Shown: positions 18,242 to 27,405, numbered from the stretch's first letter. The stretch is 64,000 bases of DNA from Pseudomonas sp. BGr12 (GCF_030272895.1 NZ_JALRNF010000029.1:1-64000), one strand, 5' to 3'. Made by a program: numbers and translations. The notes: a model not told the origin generated them from the sequence alone.

Positions 18242-19651
18242 TCAGACCTGCATGGCCTTGATCTCGACGAACTCGGCCAGCCCCTCCTCGCCCCACTCGC
18301 GGCCATTGCCCGACTGCTTGTAGCCGCCGAACGGTGCCTGGTAGTTGAAGGCGGCGCCATTGATGAAGCATTGCCCGGCACGCAGTTGCCGCCCCAGCGC
18401 CATGGCCTGCTCGCGGCTGGCGGCCCAGACGCCGCTGGACAGGCCGAACGGTGAATCGTTGGCCAGCTCGATGGCCTGGGCCTCATCGCGGTAGGGGATC
18501 AGGCACAGCACCGGGCCGAAGATCTCCTCCTGGGCGATGCGCATGCGGTTGTCGACGTCGGCGAACAGAGTCGGCTGCACGTAGAAACCACGCGCCGCTC
18601 CCGCTTCACCGCCGCACAACAGCCGTGCGCCCTCCTCCTGGCCGATACGGATATAGTCCAGCACCGTGCGCCGTTGGCCCGCCGAGCACATGGGGCCGAG
18701 GAAACTGCGCGGATCCTGCGGATCGCCCATGACCAGGCTGCGGGTCTCCTCCAGGGCGATTTCCAGTGCCTCGGCATAGCGGCTGGCGGGCAGCAGCATA
18801 CGGGTCAGGGCCGTGCAGGTCTGCCCGGAGTTGATCATCACGTCCTGCACGCCGTAGCGCACGGCCGCTTGCAGATCGGCGTCGGCGGTGATCAGCAGTG
18901 GCGACTTGCCGCCCAGCTCCAGACATACCCGCTTGACCGTCGGCGCTGCGGCCTGGGCCACCCGCACCCCGGCGCCAGTGGAGCCGGTGAACGACACCAT
19001 GTCCACCTGTGGATGCTTCGCCAACGCCTCGCCGACCTTCGAACCGGGCCCGCTGACCAGGTTGAACACCCCGGCCGGCAAGCCGATGGCTTCGATCATC
19101 TCGGCCAGCAGGAAGGCGTGCAGCGGGGTTTCCTGGCTCGGCTTGACCACCACGGTGCAGCCTGCGGCCAGCGCCGGGGCCAGCTTGCCGATCAACTGGT
19201 GCAGCGGGTAGTTCCAGGGGTTGATGAAGGCACAGACGCCCACCGCCTCGCGGTACACCAGGGAGTTGCCGACCTCGCGCACCTCATCCATCAGCCCGGC
19301 CAGTTCGATGTACTGCTCAAGGCCGACGATCGGCCCCTCGACCTGCACCGCCTGGCACCACTGCACCGGCATGCCCAGTTCGGCCGTGATCACCCCGGCC
19401 ATTTCCCCGGCGCGCTGTTTCAACTGCTCGGCCAGTGCGCGGATGTAGCCGGCCCGCACGCTGGACGGTGTGCGCGACCAGCCGGCAAAGGCCTGGCGCG
19501 CTGCCGCCACCGCACGATTGACGTCCTGCTCGTCGCCCAGCGGCACCCGGCCGATGGCGGTTTCACTGGCCGGGTCGATCACCTCGGCAAGGCCCTGCCC
19601 GGACGGCACCTGCCAGGCGCCGTCGATAAACAGTCGTGCGTACTCACGCAT
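18242..19651 (-). CDS. Aldehyde dehydrogenase of the arginine transaminase locus (probable 4-guanidinobutyraldehyde dehydrogenase)
   Basis: A 469-residue NAD(P)-dependent aldehyde dehydrogenase with PWNYPLHQLIGKLAPALAAG, ELGGKSPLL carrying the general-base Glu, and the catalytic Cys in NSGQTCTALTR. Its start overlaps the end of aruH by eight bases, so it is co-translated with it. In the arginine transaminase route AruI releases 4-guanidinobutyraldehyde, and this gene supplies the next oxidation to 4-guanidinobutyrate. The substrate is inferred from the operon rather than from the sequence. Confidence 0.8.
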   Translation of the reverse strand: MREYARLFIDGAWQVPSGQGLAEVIDPASETAIGRVPLGDEQDVNRAVAAARQAFAGWSRTPSSVRAGYIRALAEQLKQRAGEMAGVITAELGMPVQWCQAVQVEGPIVGLEQYIELAGLMDEVREVGNSLVYREAVGVCAFINPWNYPLHQLIGKLAPALAAGCTVVVKPSQETPLHAFLLAEMIEAIGLPAGVFNLVSGPGSKVGEALAKHPQVDMVSFTGSTGAGVRVAQAAAPTVKRVCLELGGKSPLLITADADLQAAVRYGVQDVMINSGQTCTALTRMLLPASRYAEALEIALEETRSLVMGDPQDPRSFLGPMCSAGQRRTVLDYIRIGQEEGARLLCGGEAGAARGFYVQPTLFADVDNRMRIAQEEIFGPVLCLIPYRDEAQAIELANDSPFGLSSGVWAASREQAMALGRQLRAGQCFINGAAFNYQAPFGGYKQSGNGREWGEEGLAEFVEIKAMQV

Positions 19652-20834
19652 GGACCTTGCCCTCCATCAGTTCCGCCGTGCAGCGGGCAATACGCTGGCA
19701 GGCATCGCGCAACGGCTCGGTGTCCAGCACCAGGCCCAGGCGGATATGCCCGGCGGCGCTCGGTCCGAAGGCTTCACCGGCCAGTACCGAGACGCCATGA
19801 CGCTCCAGCAGCTGCTGGGAAAACGCCTGGGCACTGAGCCCGGTTTCACGGATATCGACCATCACGAACATGCCTCCATCGGGCTTGAGCGCCTTCAGGC
19901 CCGGGCAATCGGCCAGGCATTCGCAAACCAGGTCGCGGCGCTGGCGATAGGCTTCGCGCATGGTCTCAAATTCCGGCAGTTGCTGTTCCAGCGCCACCAC
20001 GGCGGCATCCTGGATGAAATCGGGCGAGCCATAGAGCATGCACAGCGCCAGGTTCTCCAGGTGCGCGGCCAGCGCCGTCGAACCCACCACCCAGCCCACC
20101 CGCCAGCCGGTCATGGCATGGGACTTGGACAGGCTGTTGAGGGTCGCGGTGCGCTCGGCCATGCCCGGCAGGCTGCCGGGGCTGATGTGCTCGCCTTCGT
20201 ACAACAGCTCGCTGTAGACCTCATCGGAAATCAGCCAAAGATCATGGCCGATGCACAGTTCGGCCAGGGCCTCCCAGGTGCTGCGCGGCAGGCTGGCCCC
20301 CGAGGGGTTGTGCGGGCTGTTCAGGGCCAGAGCGCGGGTGCGCGGGGTGATGCGCGCGGCAACGTCCTCGGGGCACACGCGAAAGCCGTTCTCCGGGCGC
20401 ACCGGCACCGGGATCACCGTGGCGCCGCAGGCACCGAACACCGCTTCATAGGTGACATACATGGGTTCGGCGACGATCACTTCATCGCCCGGGTTGAGTA
20501 CGCATTGGGCCACGCAGAACAGCGCGCACTGGGCGCCGGCCAACACCGTCACCTGGTCGGCGCTGACTGCCTGGCCGCTGCGCTGCTGGTGACGGCGGGC
20601 AATGGCCTGGCGCAGGGCCAGCTTGCCGCGCACGTCGGCGTAGTGGGTGTGGCCGCCCTTGAGGCTGTCGATGGCCGCCTGGACGATGGGTGCCGGGGTG
20701 TCGAAGTCCGGGTCACCGACCGACAGCAGCAGGATGTCCTGGCCCTGGGCCTGCAGCTCCAGGGCGCGGTAGTGAATGTCCCAGGCGGCGGCGCCGTCAC
20801 CGGCGATACGTTGAGTCAGATCGGAAAAACGCAT
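19644..20834 (-). CDS. aruH: Arginine:pyruvate transaminase AruH
   Basis: A 396-residue class I/II aminotransferase: NSPHNPSGASLP with the cofactor Asn, ISDEVYSELLY with the aspartate and the Schiff-base Lys in LNSLSKSHAMTGWRVGW. Such a fold alone fits many amino acids, but the order aminotransferase next to a 2-ketoarginine decarboxylase-type gene, with AruRS close by, is that of P. aeruginosa aruH (PA4976), which transfers the amino group of L-arginine to pyruvate giving 2-ketoarginine and alanine. It lies 28 bp after aruI and overlaps the aldehyde dehydrogenase gene. Confidence 0.85.
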   Translation of the reverse strand: MRFSDLTQRIAGDGAAAWDIHYRALELQAQGQDILLLSVGDPDFDTPAPIVQAAIDSLKGGHTHYADVRGKLALRQAIARRHQQRSGQAVSADQVTVLAGAQCALFCVAQCVLNPGDEVIVAEPMYVTYEAVFGACGATVIPVPVRPENGFRVCPEDVAARITPRTRALALNSPHNPSGASLPRSTWEALAELCIGHDLWLISDEVYSELLYEGEHISPGSLPGMAERTATLNSLSKSHAMTGWRVGWVVGSTALAAHLENLALCMLYGSPDFIQDAAVVALEQQLPEFETMREAYRQRRDLVCECLADCPGLKALKPDGGMFVMVDIRETGLSAQAFSQQLLERHGVSVLAGEAFGPSAAGHIRLGLVLDTEPLRDACQRIARCTAELMEGKVHA

Positions 20835-20861
20835 GGCAAGCTTCCTGAATAAGAGTGGACG

Positions 20862-22466
20862 TCAGCGAGCGCAGGCATGCTTGAGCTCGACCAGGGTCAC
20901 GCCGTTGCGGGCAAAGCCGGCCGCAAGCTCGCGTTGCAGTTCATCCAGGCTGTGCGGCTGGGCGACGGTGCAGCCGAAGGCCCGGCCCAGCCCGGCAAAG
21001 TCCGGGTTGCGCGGCAAGACGCCGATGGGCTCGATATCAAGACCCAGCATGTCGTCGCGGATCTGCCCCAGGGCATCGTTGTTCCACAGCAGCACCACCA
21101 GCGGGCGGTCCAGCTCTTCCACCGCAGTGGCCAACTCCTGGGCGGTGTAGAGGAAGCCACCGTCGCCGACCAGCACCAGCCCCGGGCGATCGGTGGTGGC
21201 GAACATGCCGCCGATGCCGGCCGGCAGGCCGTAGCCCAGGGTGCCGTAGCCGGTGGGGTGCAGCCAGCTGCGCGGCGCCCGGCTGGCGAACGCGTAGTTG
21301 CCGGTGTAGGCCAGCTGGGTCATGTCGGTGCTGATAAAGGCGTTGTCCGGCAGTACTGCCTGGATGCGGTCGAGGATCGCCTGGTGGATCGCCTGCAACG
21401 GACCATGGCCTTCGCGCAGCGCGCCACGCAAGGCGGCCACCGCTTCGATGGCTGCAGCGGGATCACGGTTGATCTGCGGCAGATGGTCCAGCAAGGCGGC
21501 AACGGTCTGTTGCGCGTCACCCTGCAGGGCCAGCGCACAAGGGTAGAAATCGTTGAACTTGCGCGGGTCGATGTCCACCCGCAACAGCTCGCCGTTGAGT
21601 GGCAGGCGCTCGCGCCAGAAGTCGGTATCGGCCATCTCGGTACCCACGGCCAGGACCAGGTCGGCCTCGCCGATCAGGTTCCAGCCGGGCTCGACGCACA
21701 GGCTGGCACCGGCGTTGAGCGGCGCGTCCGGGGCCAGCAGGCCCTTGCCGGCCACGCTGGTGAACAGCGGCGCCGCCAGGCGCGTGCTCAGTTGCTGCAA
21801 CACGTCGGCAGCCTGCAGTGCGCCGCCACCGGCGATAATCATCGGCCGCTTGGCCGCCGCCAGTTTCGCCGCGGCCTGCTCCAGCACGCTGCTGGCCGGG
21901 ACGCCCCGACCTGGCCGGCGCACCACTTCACCGCTCCAGTCGCGTTTGACCGGCGCGGCCAGTACATCCAGCGGCACCGAGATATGCACCGGGCGCGGGC
22001 GTTCGCTGTCGAACACCGCATAGGCCCGGGCGATCAGCTCCGGCAGGTCCTCGGCGCTCAGGGCCACGGCGGAAAACGCCGTGATCGGCGCGGTCATGGC
22101 GCGCTGGTCCTGGGTTTCATGCAGGCAGCCCCAGCCCTTGCCCAGGCTTGCGGTGTGGTTGACGCTGGAGATCACCAGCATCGGGATGGAGTCGGCATAG
22201 GCCTGGCCGATGGCGGTGGCGGCGTTGGTGACACCGGGGCCGGTGATGACGAAGCACACCCCCGGCTTGCCGCTGACCCGGGCGTAGCCGTCGGCCATGA
22301 ATCCGGCGCCCTGCTCGTGGCGGGTGAGTACATGGCGGATGCCGCTGCCGGGCAGGCCGCGGTACAGCTCCAGGGTGTGCACCCCGGGAATGCCGAACAC
22401 GGTGTCGACGCCGTAGTTGGCCAGCAGGCGCACCAGGGCCTGGCCGCCGGTCAATGGAGTAGTCAT
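20862..22466 (-). CDS. aruI: 2-Ketoarginine (5-guanidino-2-oxopentanoate) decarboxylase AruI
   Basis: A thiamine-diphosphate enzyme of about 534 residues related to acetolactate synthase. The catalytic Glu is in TRHEQGAGFMADGYAR and the cofactor/Mg motif is GDGGFLYTAQELATA ending in LLWNN. Together with aruH it makes the first two steps of arginine transamination: 2-ketoarginine to 4-guanidinobutyraldehyde and CO2. The ATG at 22466 is chosen because GAGGAA sits six bases upstream; a TTG two codons earlier is less likely. The gene follows the acyl-CoA synthetase gene with a gap of ten bases. Confidence 0.88.
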   Translation of the reverse strand: MTTPLTGGQALVRLLANYGVDTVFGIPGVHTLELYRGLPGSGIRHVLTRHEQGAGFMADGYARVSGKPGVCFVITGPGVTNAATAIGQAYADSIPMLVISSVNHTASLGKGWGCLHETQDQRAMTAPITAFSAVALSAEDLPELIARAYAVFDSERPRPVHISVPLDVLAAPVKRDWSGEVVRRPGRGVPASSVLEQAAAKLAAAKRPMIIAGGGALQAADVLQQLSTRLAAPLFTSVAGKGLLAPDAPLNAGASLCVEPGWNLIGEADLVLAVGTEMADTDFWRERLPLNGELLRVDIDPRKFNDFYPCALALQGDAQQTVAALLDHLPQINRDPAAAIEAVAALRGALREGHGPLQAIHQAILDRIQAVLPDNAFISTDMTQLAYTGNYAFASRAPRSWLHPTGYGTLGYGLPAGIGGMFATTDRPGLVLVGDGGFLYTAQELATAVEELDRPLVVLLWNNDALGQIRDDMLGLDIEPIGVLPRNPDFAGLGRAFGCTVAQPHSLDELQRELAAGFARNGVTLVELKHACAR

Positions 22467-22476
22467 GTTCAATTCC

Positions 22477-24576
22477 TCACGCCTTGCCCAGGCGGATCAG
22501 GGCGTCGACCGCGGTACTACCGTGCGGGCCGACCATCAAGGGGTTCACATCCAGCTCCAGCAACTGGCTGGCGTTCTCGCAGGCGTAGTCGGCCACCGCG
22601 CCGATCGCCGCGACCAGGGCGTCCAGATCGGCCGCCGGACGGCCACGGAAGCCTTGTAGCAAGGTGGCGCTGCGCAGGCTGAGCAAGGCCGCGCGGATGG
22701 CGCCCTCGGTGGTGGGCAGCAACAGGCTGGTGCTGTCCTTGAGCAACTCGACCAGCACGCCGCCGGCGCCAATCACCAGGGCCAGGGCGAAATCGTTCTC
22801 GCGCTTGATGCCGACGATCAGTTCGGCCAGCGGCGCTTCGGCCATAGGTTCGAGCAAGACCTGATCGAACGGTACCTCGGGGGCATAGTCGGCAATCCGT
22901 CCACGCATCTGTGCCAGTGCGCGGTCCAGGGCGTCGGCATCGCGCAGGTTCAGGGCCACGGCACCGGCTTCGGTCTTGTGCGGCAGTTGCGCGCTGACGG
23001 CCTTTAGCACCAGCGGGTAACCGACAGCGGCGGCATCGCCCTGCGCCTGTTCCGGTGTACTCAAGCGGCCTGCCGGAATGGGCAGCCCGAACGCCTGCAG
23101 GGCCTGTTTCGAATCCCATTCGTTGAGCAACTGACTGTCCCCTGCAAGCGCTTGCGGGCAGAGCGGCACCAGGGCCGACTCACCGCGATCAAGCAAGGCC
23201 TGGCGGCTGGCCTGATAGGCCGCGATACGGCCCCAGGCGGCCAGGCCGTCCTCGACGCCTTGCAAGGCAGCGATGCCATGAGCGTGCAGGCGCTCGCGGG
23301 CACTGGCCGGCAGCAGCTCGGGAAAGGCCGAGGTGACGAAGCCGATCTTGCCATGGCGCTTCAAGGCGGCGCAGTACAGCTCCAGCAGCAGGTCGCACTC
23401 CTTGCGTTCACCGGTAAATTCCGCCGGGTAGTCGAGCACCAGCATGGCCGCGTCGGCCTCGGTGCGCAGGGCACTGTCGAGCATGCGCTCAAGCGCTGCG
23501 CCGTCGCCCCAGATCGCCGTGGTGAAGTCCAGCGGGTTGACCAGGTTGGCGTAACCGGGCAGCACCTGGGCCAGTTCGTCGACCTGGCCTTGATCGAGCT
23601 TCGGCAGGCTCAGCTGGTTGCGTTCGGCATAGTCGGCAATCAGCCCGGCGTCGCCGCCGGAACAGGCCAGGGCGATCAGGCTGCCACCTTTGGGCAGGTT
23701 GCCGCAGGCCGCGGCCTTGAGGGTTTCGACAAAGCTCACCGGGCCGCTGACGCGAATCACCCCCAGGCGTCGGAACAGGCTGTCGTACAGGGCGTCGGAG
23801 CCGGACAAGGAGCTTGTGTGACTCAACGCCAGTTCGGCACCGATCTGCGACACGCCGGTTTTCAAGGCGATGATCGGAATGCCCTTCTCCAGCGCCTTGT
23901 GCGCGGCGCGGGCAAAACCGGGCACATTCTTCAGCCCTTCCAGGTGCAGGCCGATGGCGGTCACCCGCGGCTCGTCGAGCAGCGCATCCATGAGCTCGGC
24001 AATGCCGATCTGCCCCTGGTTGCCGACCGAGGCCATATAGGCCACCGGCAGCGAGCGGTCGCTCATCGACAGGTTGTAGGCGAAGTTGCCGCTCTGGGTG
24101 AGGATCGCCACGCCCTTCTCCACCGCCTTGCCGCCATGGGCCACGGGCCACAGCGCACTGCTGTGCAGGTAGTCGAGCAGGCCGTAGCAATTGGGCCCGA
24201 GCAAGGCCATGCTGCCGGCGGCCTCGATCAATTGTTGTTGTAGCGCCTGGCCTTCGGCGCCGGTCTCGGCAAAGCCCGAGGCGTAGCAGATCGCCCCGCC
24301 CGCCCCCTTGGCGGCAAGCTCTCCGACGCAGGTCAGGGTCAGCTCGCGGTTGGTGGCGATGAAAACGGCATCCGGGCCACAGGGCAGCTCGGCCACGCTA
24401 CGCACGCAGGGCACGCCATCGATGCTGTCGTGCTGCGGGTTGACCAACCACATCTGCCCCTGGTAGCCGCCCTCGGCACAGCGCTTGAGCGCCCGGGCCA
24501 TGCTGCGGCCACCGACGAAGGCCAGGTGACGCGGCGCCAGCAGGCGCTTGAGGTTGTCACGAATCGACTGCGACAT
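22477..24576 (-). CDS. ADP-forming acyl-CoA synthetase (acetate-CoA ligase family, Acs/PatZ-like architecture)
   Basis: A 699-residue single-chain ligase: N-terminal CoA-binding Rossmann domain (about 10-135), succinyl-CoA-ligase-like domains (about 150-450) with a phospho-His candidate H253 in LSHTSSLSGSD, and a C-terminal ATP-grasp domain (about 480-690; VLKAVSAQLPHKTEAGAV). It should activate a carboxylate to its CoA ester with ATP. No acetyltransferase domain is attached, unlike Pat. It sits between aruI and an acyl-CoA dehydrogenase gene in one tight operon, so an acid from arginine breakdown (for instance 4-guanidinobutyrate) is a reasonable but untested substrate. Confidence 0.8.
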   Translation of the reverse strand: MSQSIRDNLKRLLAPRHLAFVGGRSMARALKRCAEGGYQGQMWLVNPQHDSIDGVPCVRSVAELPCGPDAVFIATNRELTLTCVGELAAKGAGGAICYASGFAETGAEGQALQQQLIEAAGSMALLGPNCYGLLDYLHSSALWPVAHGGKAVEKGVAILTQSGNFAYNLSMSDRSLPVAYMASVGNQGQIGIAELMDALLDEPRVTAIGLHLEGLKNVPGFARAAHKALEKGIPIIALKTGVSQIGAELALSHTSSLSGSDALYDSLFRRLGVIRVSGPVSFVETLKAAACGNLPKGGSLIALACSGGDAGLIADYAERNQLSLPKLDQGQVDELAQVLPGYANLVNPLDFTTAIWGDGAALERMLDSALRTEADAAMLVLDYPAEFTGERKECDLLLELYCAALKRHGKIGFVTSAFPELLPASARERLHAHGIAALQGVEDGLAAWGRIAAYQASRQALLDRGESALVPLCPQALAGDSQLLNEWDSKQALQAFGLPIPAGRLSTPEQAQGDAAAVGYPLVLKAVSAQLPHKTEAGAVALNLRDADALDRALAQMRGRIADYAPEVPFDQVLLEPMAEAPLAELIVGIKRENDFALALVIGAGGVLVELLKDSTSLLLPTTEGAIRAALLSLRSATLLQGFRGRPAADLDALVAAIGAVADYACENASQLLELDVNPLMVGPHGSTAVDALIRLGKA

Positions 24577-24594
24577 AAGTATTCTCCGACCCGA

Positions 24595-25755
24595 TCAACG
24601 CAACAGTGGACGCAGCAGTTCGCGGGAAATGATGTGCCGCTGGATCTCCGAGGTACCCTCCCAGATCCGCTCGATCCGCGCGTTGCGCCAGATCCGCTCG
24701 ACCGGGCCTTCGTCCATCAGGCCCATGCCGCCGAAGATCTGCACCGCCTCATCGGCGACCTTGCCCAGCACCTCGCTGGCGAACAGCTTGGCCATGCCGG
24801 CCTCGCCGTCGGTCATCGTGCCCTGGTCCATCTTCCAGGCGGTGTGCAGGGTCAGAAGCTCAGCAGCGCGGATCTGCGTGGCCATGTCGGCGAGCTTGAA
24901 CGACACACCCTGGTAAGTGCCGATCGGCTGGCCGAACTGCTTGCGGTCCGCCGCCCATTGCAGCGACACATCCAGCGCCCGCTGGGCCTGGCCGACGCAG
25001 TTGGCGGCGACCATCACGCGCCCGGCGGTGAGCCAGGCGTTGGCGACTTCCCAGCCCTTGCCCACTTCGCCCAGCACCTTGCTGGCCGGCACGCGGCAGT
25101 CGTCGAAGAACAGCTCGTAGGTGTGGTAGCCACGGTTGCTCACACACTTGGGCCCGCGGCGGATGGTCATGCCCTGGGTGCCACGGTCGACCAGGAAGGC
25201 GGTCACGGCGTTGCGCTTCTTGCCGTTGTGCTCGTAGGTGTCGGTCACGGCGAAGACAATGGCGAAATCGGCATGCCCGGCGTGGCTGATGAAGTGCTTG
25301 CTGCCGTTGAGGACGAAGTCGTCGCCCTCGCGCACTGCGCGGGTCTTGATCGCGTTGGCATCGGAACCGGCGCCAGGCTCGGTGAGGGCGAAGCAGTCGA
25401 CCTTCTCGCCCTGGATGCACGGCAGCAGGTAGTCGTTGATCTGCTCGCCCTTGCAGGCCATGAGGATTTTCGAGGGCCGGGCGACAAACACGTGCACCGC
25501 CCAGGAGACCTTGGACAGCTCACGCTCGATCAGGGCCTGGGACAGGTAGTCGAGGCCGCCGCCACCGACTTCCTCGGGCATGTTGAAGGCGTAGAAGCCG
25601 GCGGCGATGGCCTTGCCGCGGATCTGCGCGGCCAGTTCCGGGGAGACTTCATCGGCGCGGTCCACTGCTTCCTCGTGAGGCAGCAACTCCTTGGCGACAA
25701 AACTGCGTACCGCTTCCACCAACATTTCTTGTTCTTGGGTCAGTTGGAAATTCAT
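24595..25755 (-). CDS. Acyl-CoA dehydrogenase
   Basis: About 386 residues with both family signatures: FALTEPGAGSDANAIKTRA (FAD/acyl contact) and the C-terminal RIWEGTSEIQRHIISREL bearing the catalytic Glu. It oxidises an acyl-CoA to the 2,3-enoyl-CoA and passes electrons to electron-transfer flavoprotein. The ATG at 25755 (MNFQLTQEQE) is the natural family start, with AGGAA six bases upstream; the longer frame is not used. The next gene downstream makes CoA esters and the previous one encodes an enoyl-CoA hydratase, so the three form a beta-oxidation-like module inside the aru operon. Confidence 0.88.
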   Translation of the reverse strand: MNFQLTQEQEMLVEAVRSFVAKELLPHEEAVDRADEVSPELAAQIRGKAIAAGFYAFNMPEEVGGGGLDYLSQALIERELSKVSWAVHVFVARPSKILMACKGEQINDYLLPCIQGEKVDCFALTEPGAGSDANAIKTRAVREGDDFVLNGSKHFISHAGHADFAIVFAVTDTYEHNGKKRNAVTAFLVDRGTQGMTIRRGPKCVSNRGYHTYELFFDDCRVPASKVLGEVGKGWEVANAWLTAGRVMVAANCVGQAQRALDVSLQWAADRKQFGQPIGTYQGVSFKLADMATQIRAAELLTLHTAWKMDQGTMTDGEAGMAKLFASEVLGKVADEAVQIFGGMGLMDEGPVERIWRNARIERIWEGTSEIQRHIISRELLRPLLR

Positions 25756-25786
25756 GAGTCGTTCCTGAAGAAGGTCGTGTAAGTAT

Positions 25787-26578
25787 TTATTTGCCAACGA
25801 ATTTTGCTGCCCGCTTCTCGGTCGAAGCGCGCAGGGCCTCGGCGCCGTCCTCGCTGCGGCCACACAGCAGGCCGGCCGCCAGCTCCGCCTGCAACTGCTC
25901 GGCCAGGGTGCGCTGGGCGCCGTCGCGGATCAGGCGTTTGGTCTGGGCGAAGGCGAAGGTCGGGCCATTGGCCAGGCGACCGGCCAACTCGGCAGTGACT
26001 GCCAGCAACTGGTCATCGGCGCACACCTCACCCACCAGCCCGGCCACCAGCGCACGCTCGGCACCCCACAGTTCGTCGAGGAACAGCAGGCGCTTGGCCT
26101 GTTCGCTGCCGATCAGGCGCGGCAGGTGCCAGCTGGCGCCGGCATCCGGGCTGTAGGCCATGCTGGTGTAGCCGGCCTTGAAACGCGCCGAGGCGGCGGC
26201 CACGCGCAGGTCGCAGCACAGGGTCAGGTCCATGCCGGCGCCGACGGCGGTGCCGTTGATGGCGGCGATGGTGGGTTTGTCGAGGCTGTGCAGGCGCTGC
26301 ATCAGGGCGTGGGCGGTCTCGGTCCAGCCGTAGCTCTCCAGGGCGCCACGGGCCTCGGCCTCGGCCCATTCGGCCAGGTCCGCGCCGGCGCAGAAGCTGC
26401 GCCCGCTACCGGTCAGCACCACCACGCGCACGGCCGGGTCGCTGTTGAAGGCATCCAGCAGGGCATGCAGTTGCTTGAGCGCAGGGATGTCCAGGGCGTT
26501 GCGCTGCTCGGGGCGGTTCAGGGTGATCCAGGCGACGCCGGCTTCGACCTTGCTGAGCAGAGACGGGGAAGTAGTCAT
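25787..26578 (-). CDS. Enoyl-CoA hydratase/isomerase
   Basis: A 263-residue crotonase-fold protein. The oxyanion-hole loops are GSGRSFCAGADLAEW and AAINGTAVGAGMDLTLCCD; SPDAGASWHLPRLIG occupies the usual catalytic region, with an Asp rather than the second Glu, a variation also seen in several isomerase-like members. It is the first gene of the operon running left through the acyl-CoA dehydrogenase, ligase, aruI, aruH and aldehyde dehydrogenase. A fragment of a diverged copy of its 5' part lies upstream at 27309-27388. Confidence 0.85.
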   Translation of the reverse strand: MTTSPSLLSKVEAGVAWITLNRPEQRNALDIPALKQLHALLDAFNSDPAVRVVVLTGSGRSFCAGADLAEWAEAEARGALESYGWTETAHALMQRLHSLDKPTIAAINGTAVGAGMDLTLCCDLRVAAASARFKAGYTSMAYSPDAGASWHLPRLIGSEQAKRLLFLDELWGAERALVAGLVGEVCADDQLLAVTAELAGRLANGPTFAFAQTKRLIRDGAQRTLAEQLQAELAAGLLCGRSEDGAEALRASTEKRAAKFVGK

Positions 26579-26789
26579 GGGAGGCCTCGAATTATTGTGA
26601 TTGGTGTGAGGGGTAGGACTTGGGGAGATACTAAACGAGTGTTCAGCAAGGAGACAATCGGGGAGATTAGCTCGTGTAACACATTAAATTACAGATATAT
26701 CTAGCTGTTTTTATTGATTTATTTTCTTTAGCCAGATTTGCCCAATCCGGGGACTGTTACAACTTCGCACAACTGTTGCCGAGCGTGGG

Positions 26790-26859
26790 CTGGATGACGA
26801 GCGCTGCGCGCTCGATCGCAGGCTTCGCCAGCTCCCACAAAGACAATTGCGCCTACCCG
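26790..26859. repeat. 70-bp perfect direct repeat, left copy
   Basis: Identical over 70 bases to 33890-33959, exactly 7100 bp away (starts CTGGATGACGAGCGCTGCGC, ends GCGCCTACCCG). The unit itself contains REP-like half sites. With the decayed permease fragment further right it marks a duplicated flank around the giant gene. Confidence 0.9.
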
Positions 26860-27114
26860 TGTAGCCGCTGCCGAGGAACGAGGCTGCGATCCACTGCGCA
26901 GCAGTCGCAACCCGGTCACTTCGTTGTCCCTGGTATACCGCAGTCGCCGGGCTCTGCGGCCGTTATACGGCCGATCGCAGCCTAGCGGCAGCGGCTACAC
27001 CTTCAGGCAATCAAGACAGTGCTCCTACCTGGTGACTGAACAAATCCTGAGGGAGCTGGCGGAGCCTGCGAAAGGGCTGCATAGCAGCCCCCGACTTCAC
27101 TCACAAGCGCCAAT

Positions 27115-27183
27115 GCCGCTTGCCGCTTGCCGCTTGCCGCTTGCCGCTTGCCGCTTGCGATCGATGATGATGATGATGATGAT
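27115..27183. repeat. Microsatellites (GCCGCTT)6 and (GAT)7
   Basis: Six perfect 7-base units at 27115-27156 and seven GAT units at 27163-27183. The matching place in the intact permease 3' end (about 34048-34070) has only a single unit-like GCGCTTGCGATTGATGATG, so both tracts have expanded in the dead copy, where no reading frame constrains them. Confidence 0.85.
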
Positions 27184-27306
27184 GAAGTACACCGCTTAAC
27201 ACACAGCGAAAGAACCAAAAAAACCAGCACAACGAAGGCGGCGAGATCTCATCCATCGCCAGGAACACGAGCAGCGAACTGCACAGAGTGTCGGCGGCAA
27301 CGAAGC
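27165..27306 (-). pseudogene. Decayed 3' fragment of the amino-acid permease gene
   Basis: Read on the minus strand this stretch matches the end of the permease at 34025-35428: a short FVAADTL piece, then the CSSLLVFLAMDE segment corresponding to CSSLFVFLAMDETQR of the intact gene, with roughly 110 bases of the gene missing between the two pieces on the protein level and more at DNA level, followed by base changes and frame loss to the end. It is a partial, diverged duplicate and cannot make a transporter. Confidence 0.75.
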
Positions 27307-27308
27307 AA

Positions 27309-27388
27309 GTCACCACCACCACGCGCACAGCCTGGTCGGCGTCATGGGCATCGAGCAAGGCGTGGAGGTTTTTCAGGCTGAAGGACGT
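27309..27388 (-). pseudogene. Decayed 5' fragment of an enoyl-CoA hydratase gene
   Basis: The minus-strand translation LKNLHALLDAHDADQAVRVVVVT corresponds to LKQLHALLDAFNSDPAVRVVVLT of the hydratase at 25787-26578 (quoted cores: LHALLDAHDADQAVRVVV and LHALLDAFNSDPAVRVVV). About 80 bases are recognisable and they join directly to the permease fragment, so two unrelated genes have been fused by rearrangement and then decayed. Confidence 0.75.
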
Positions 27389-27405
27389 CACAACTTCGCA
27401 CAAGT

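Noticed and set aside
27150..27190. Poly-His-encoding small gene on the minus strand
   Set aside because: The His run comes from the (GAT)7 microsatellite inside decayed DNA; no start, ribosome site or conservation supports a gene.
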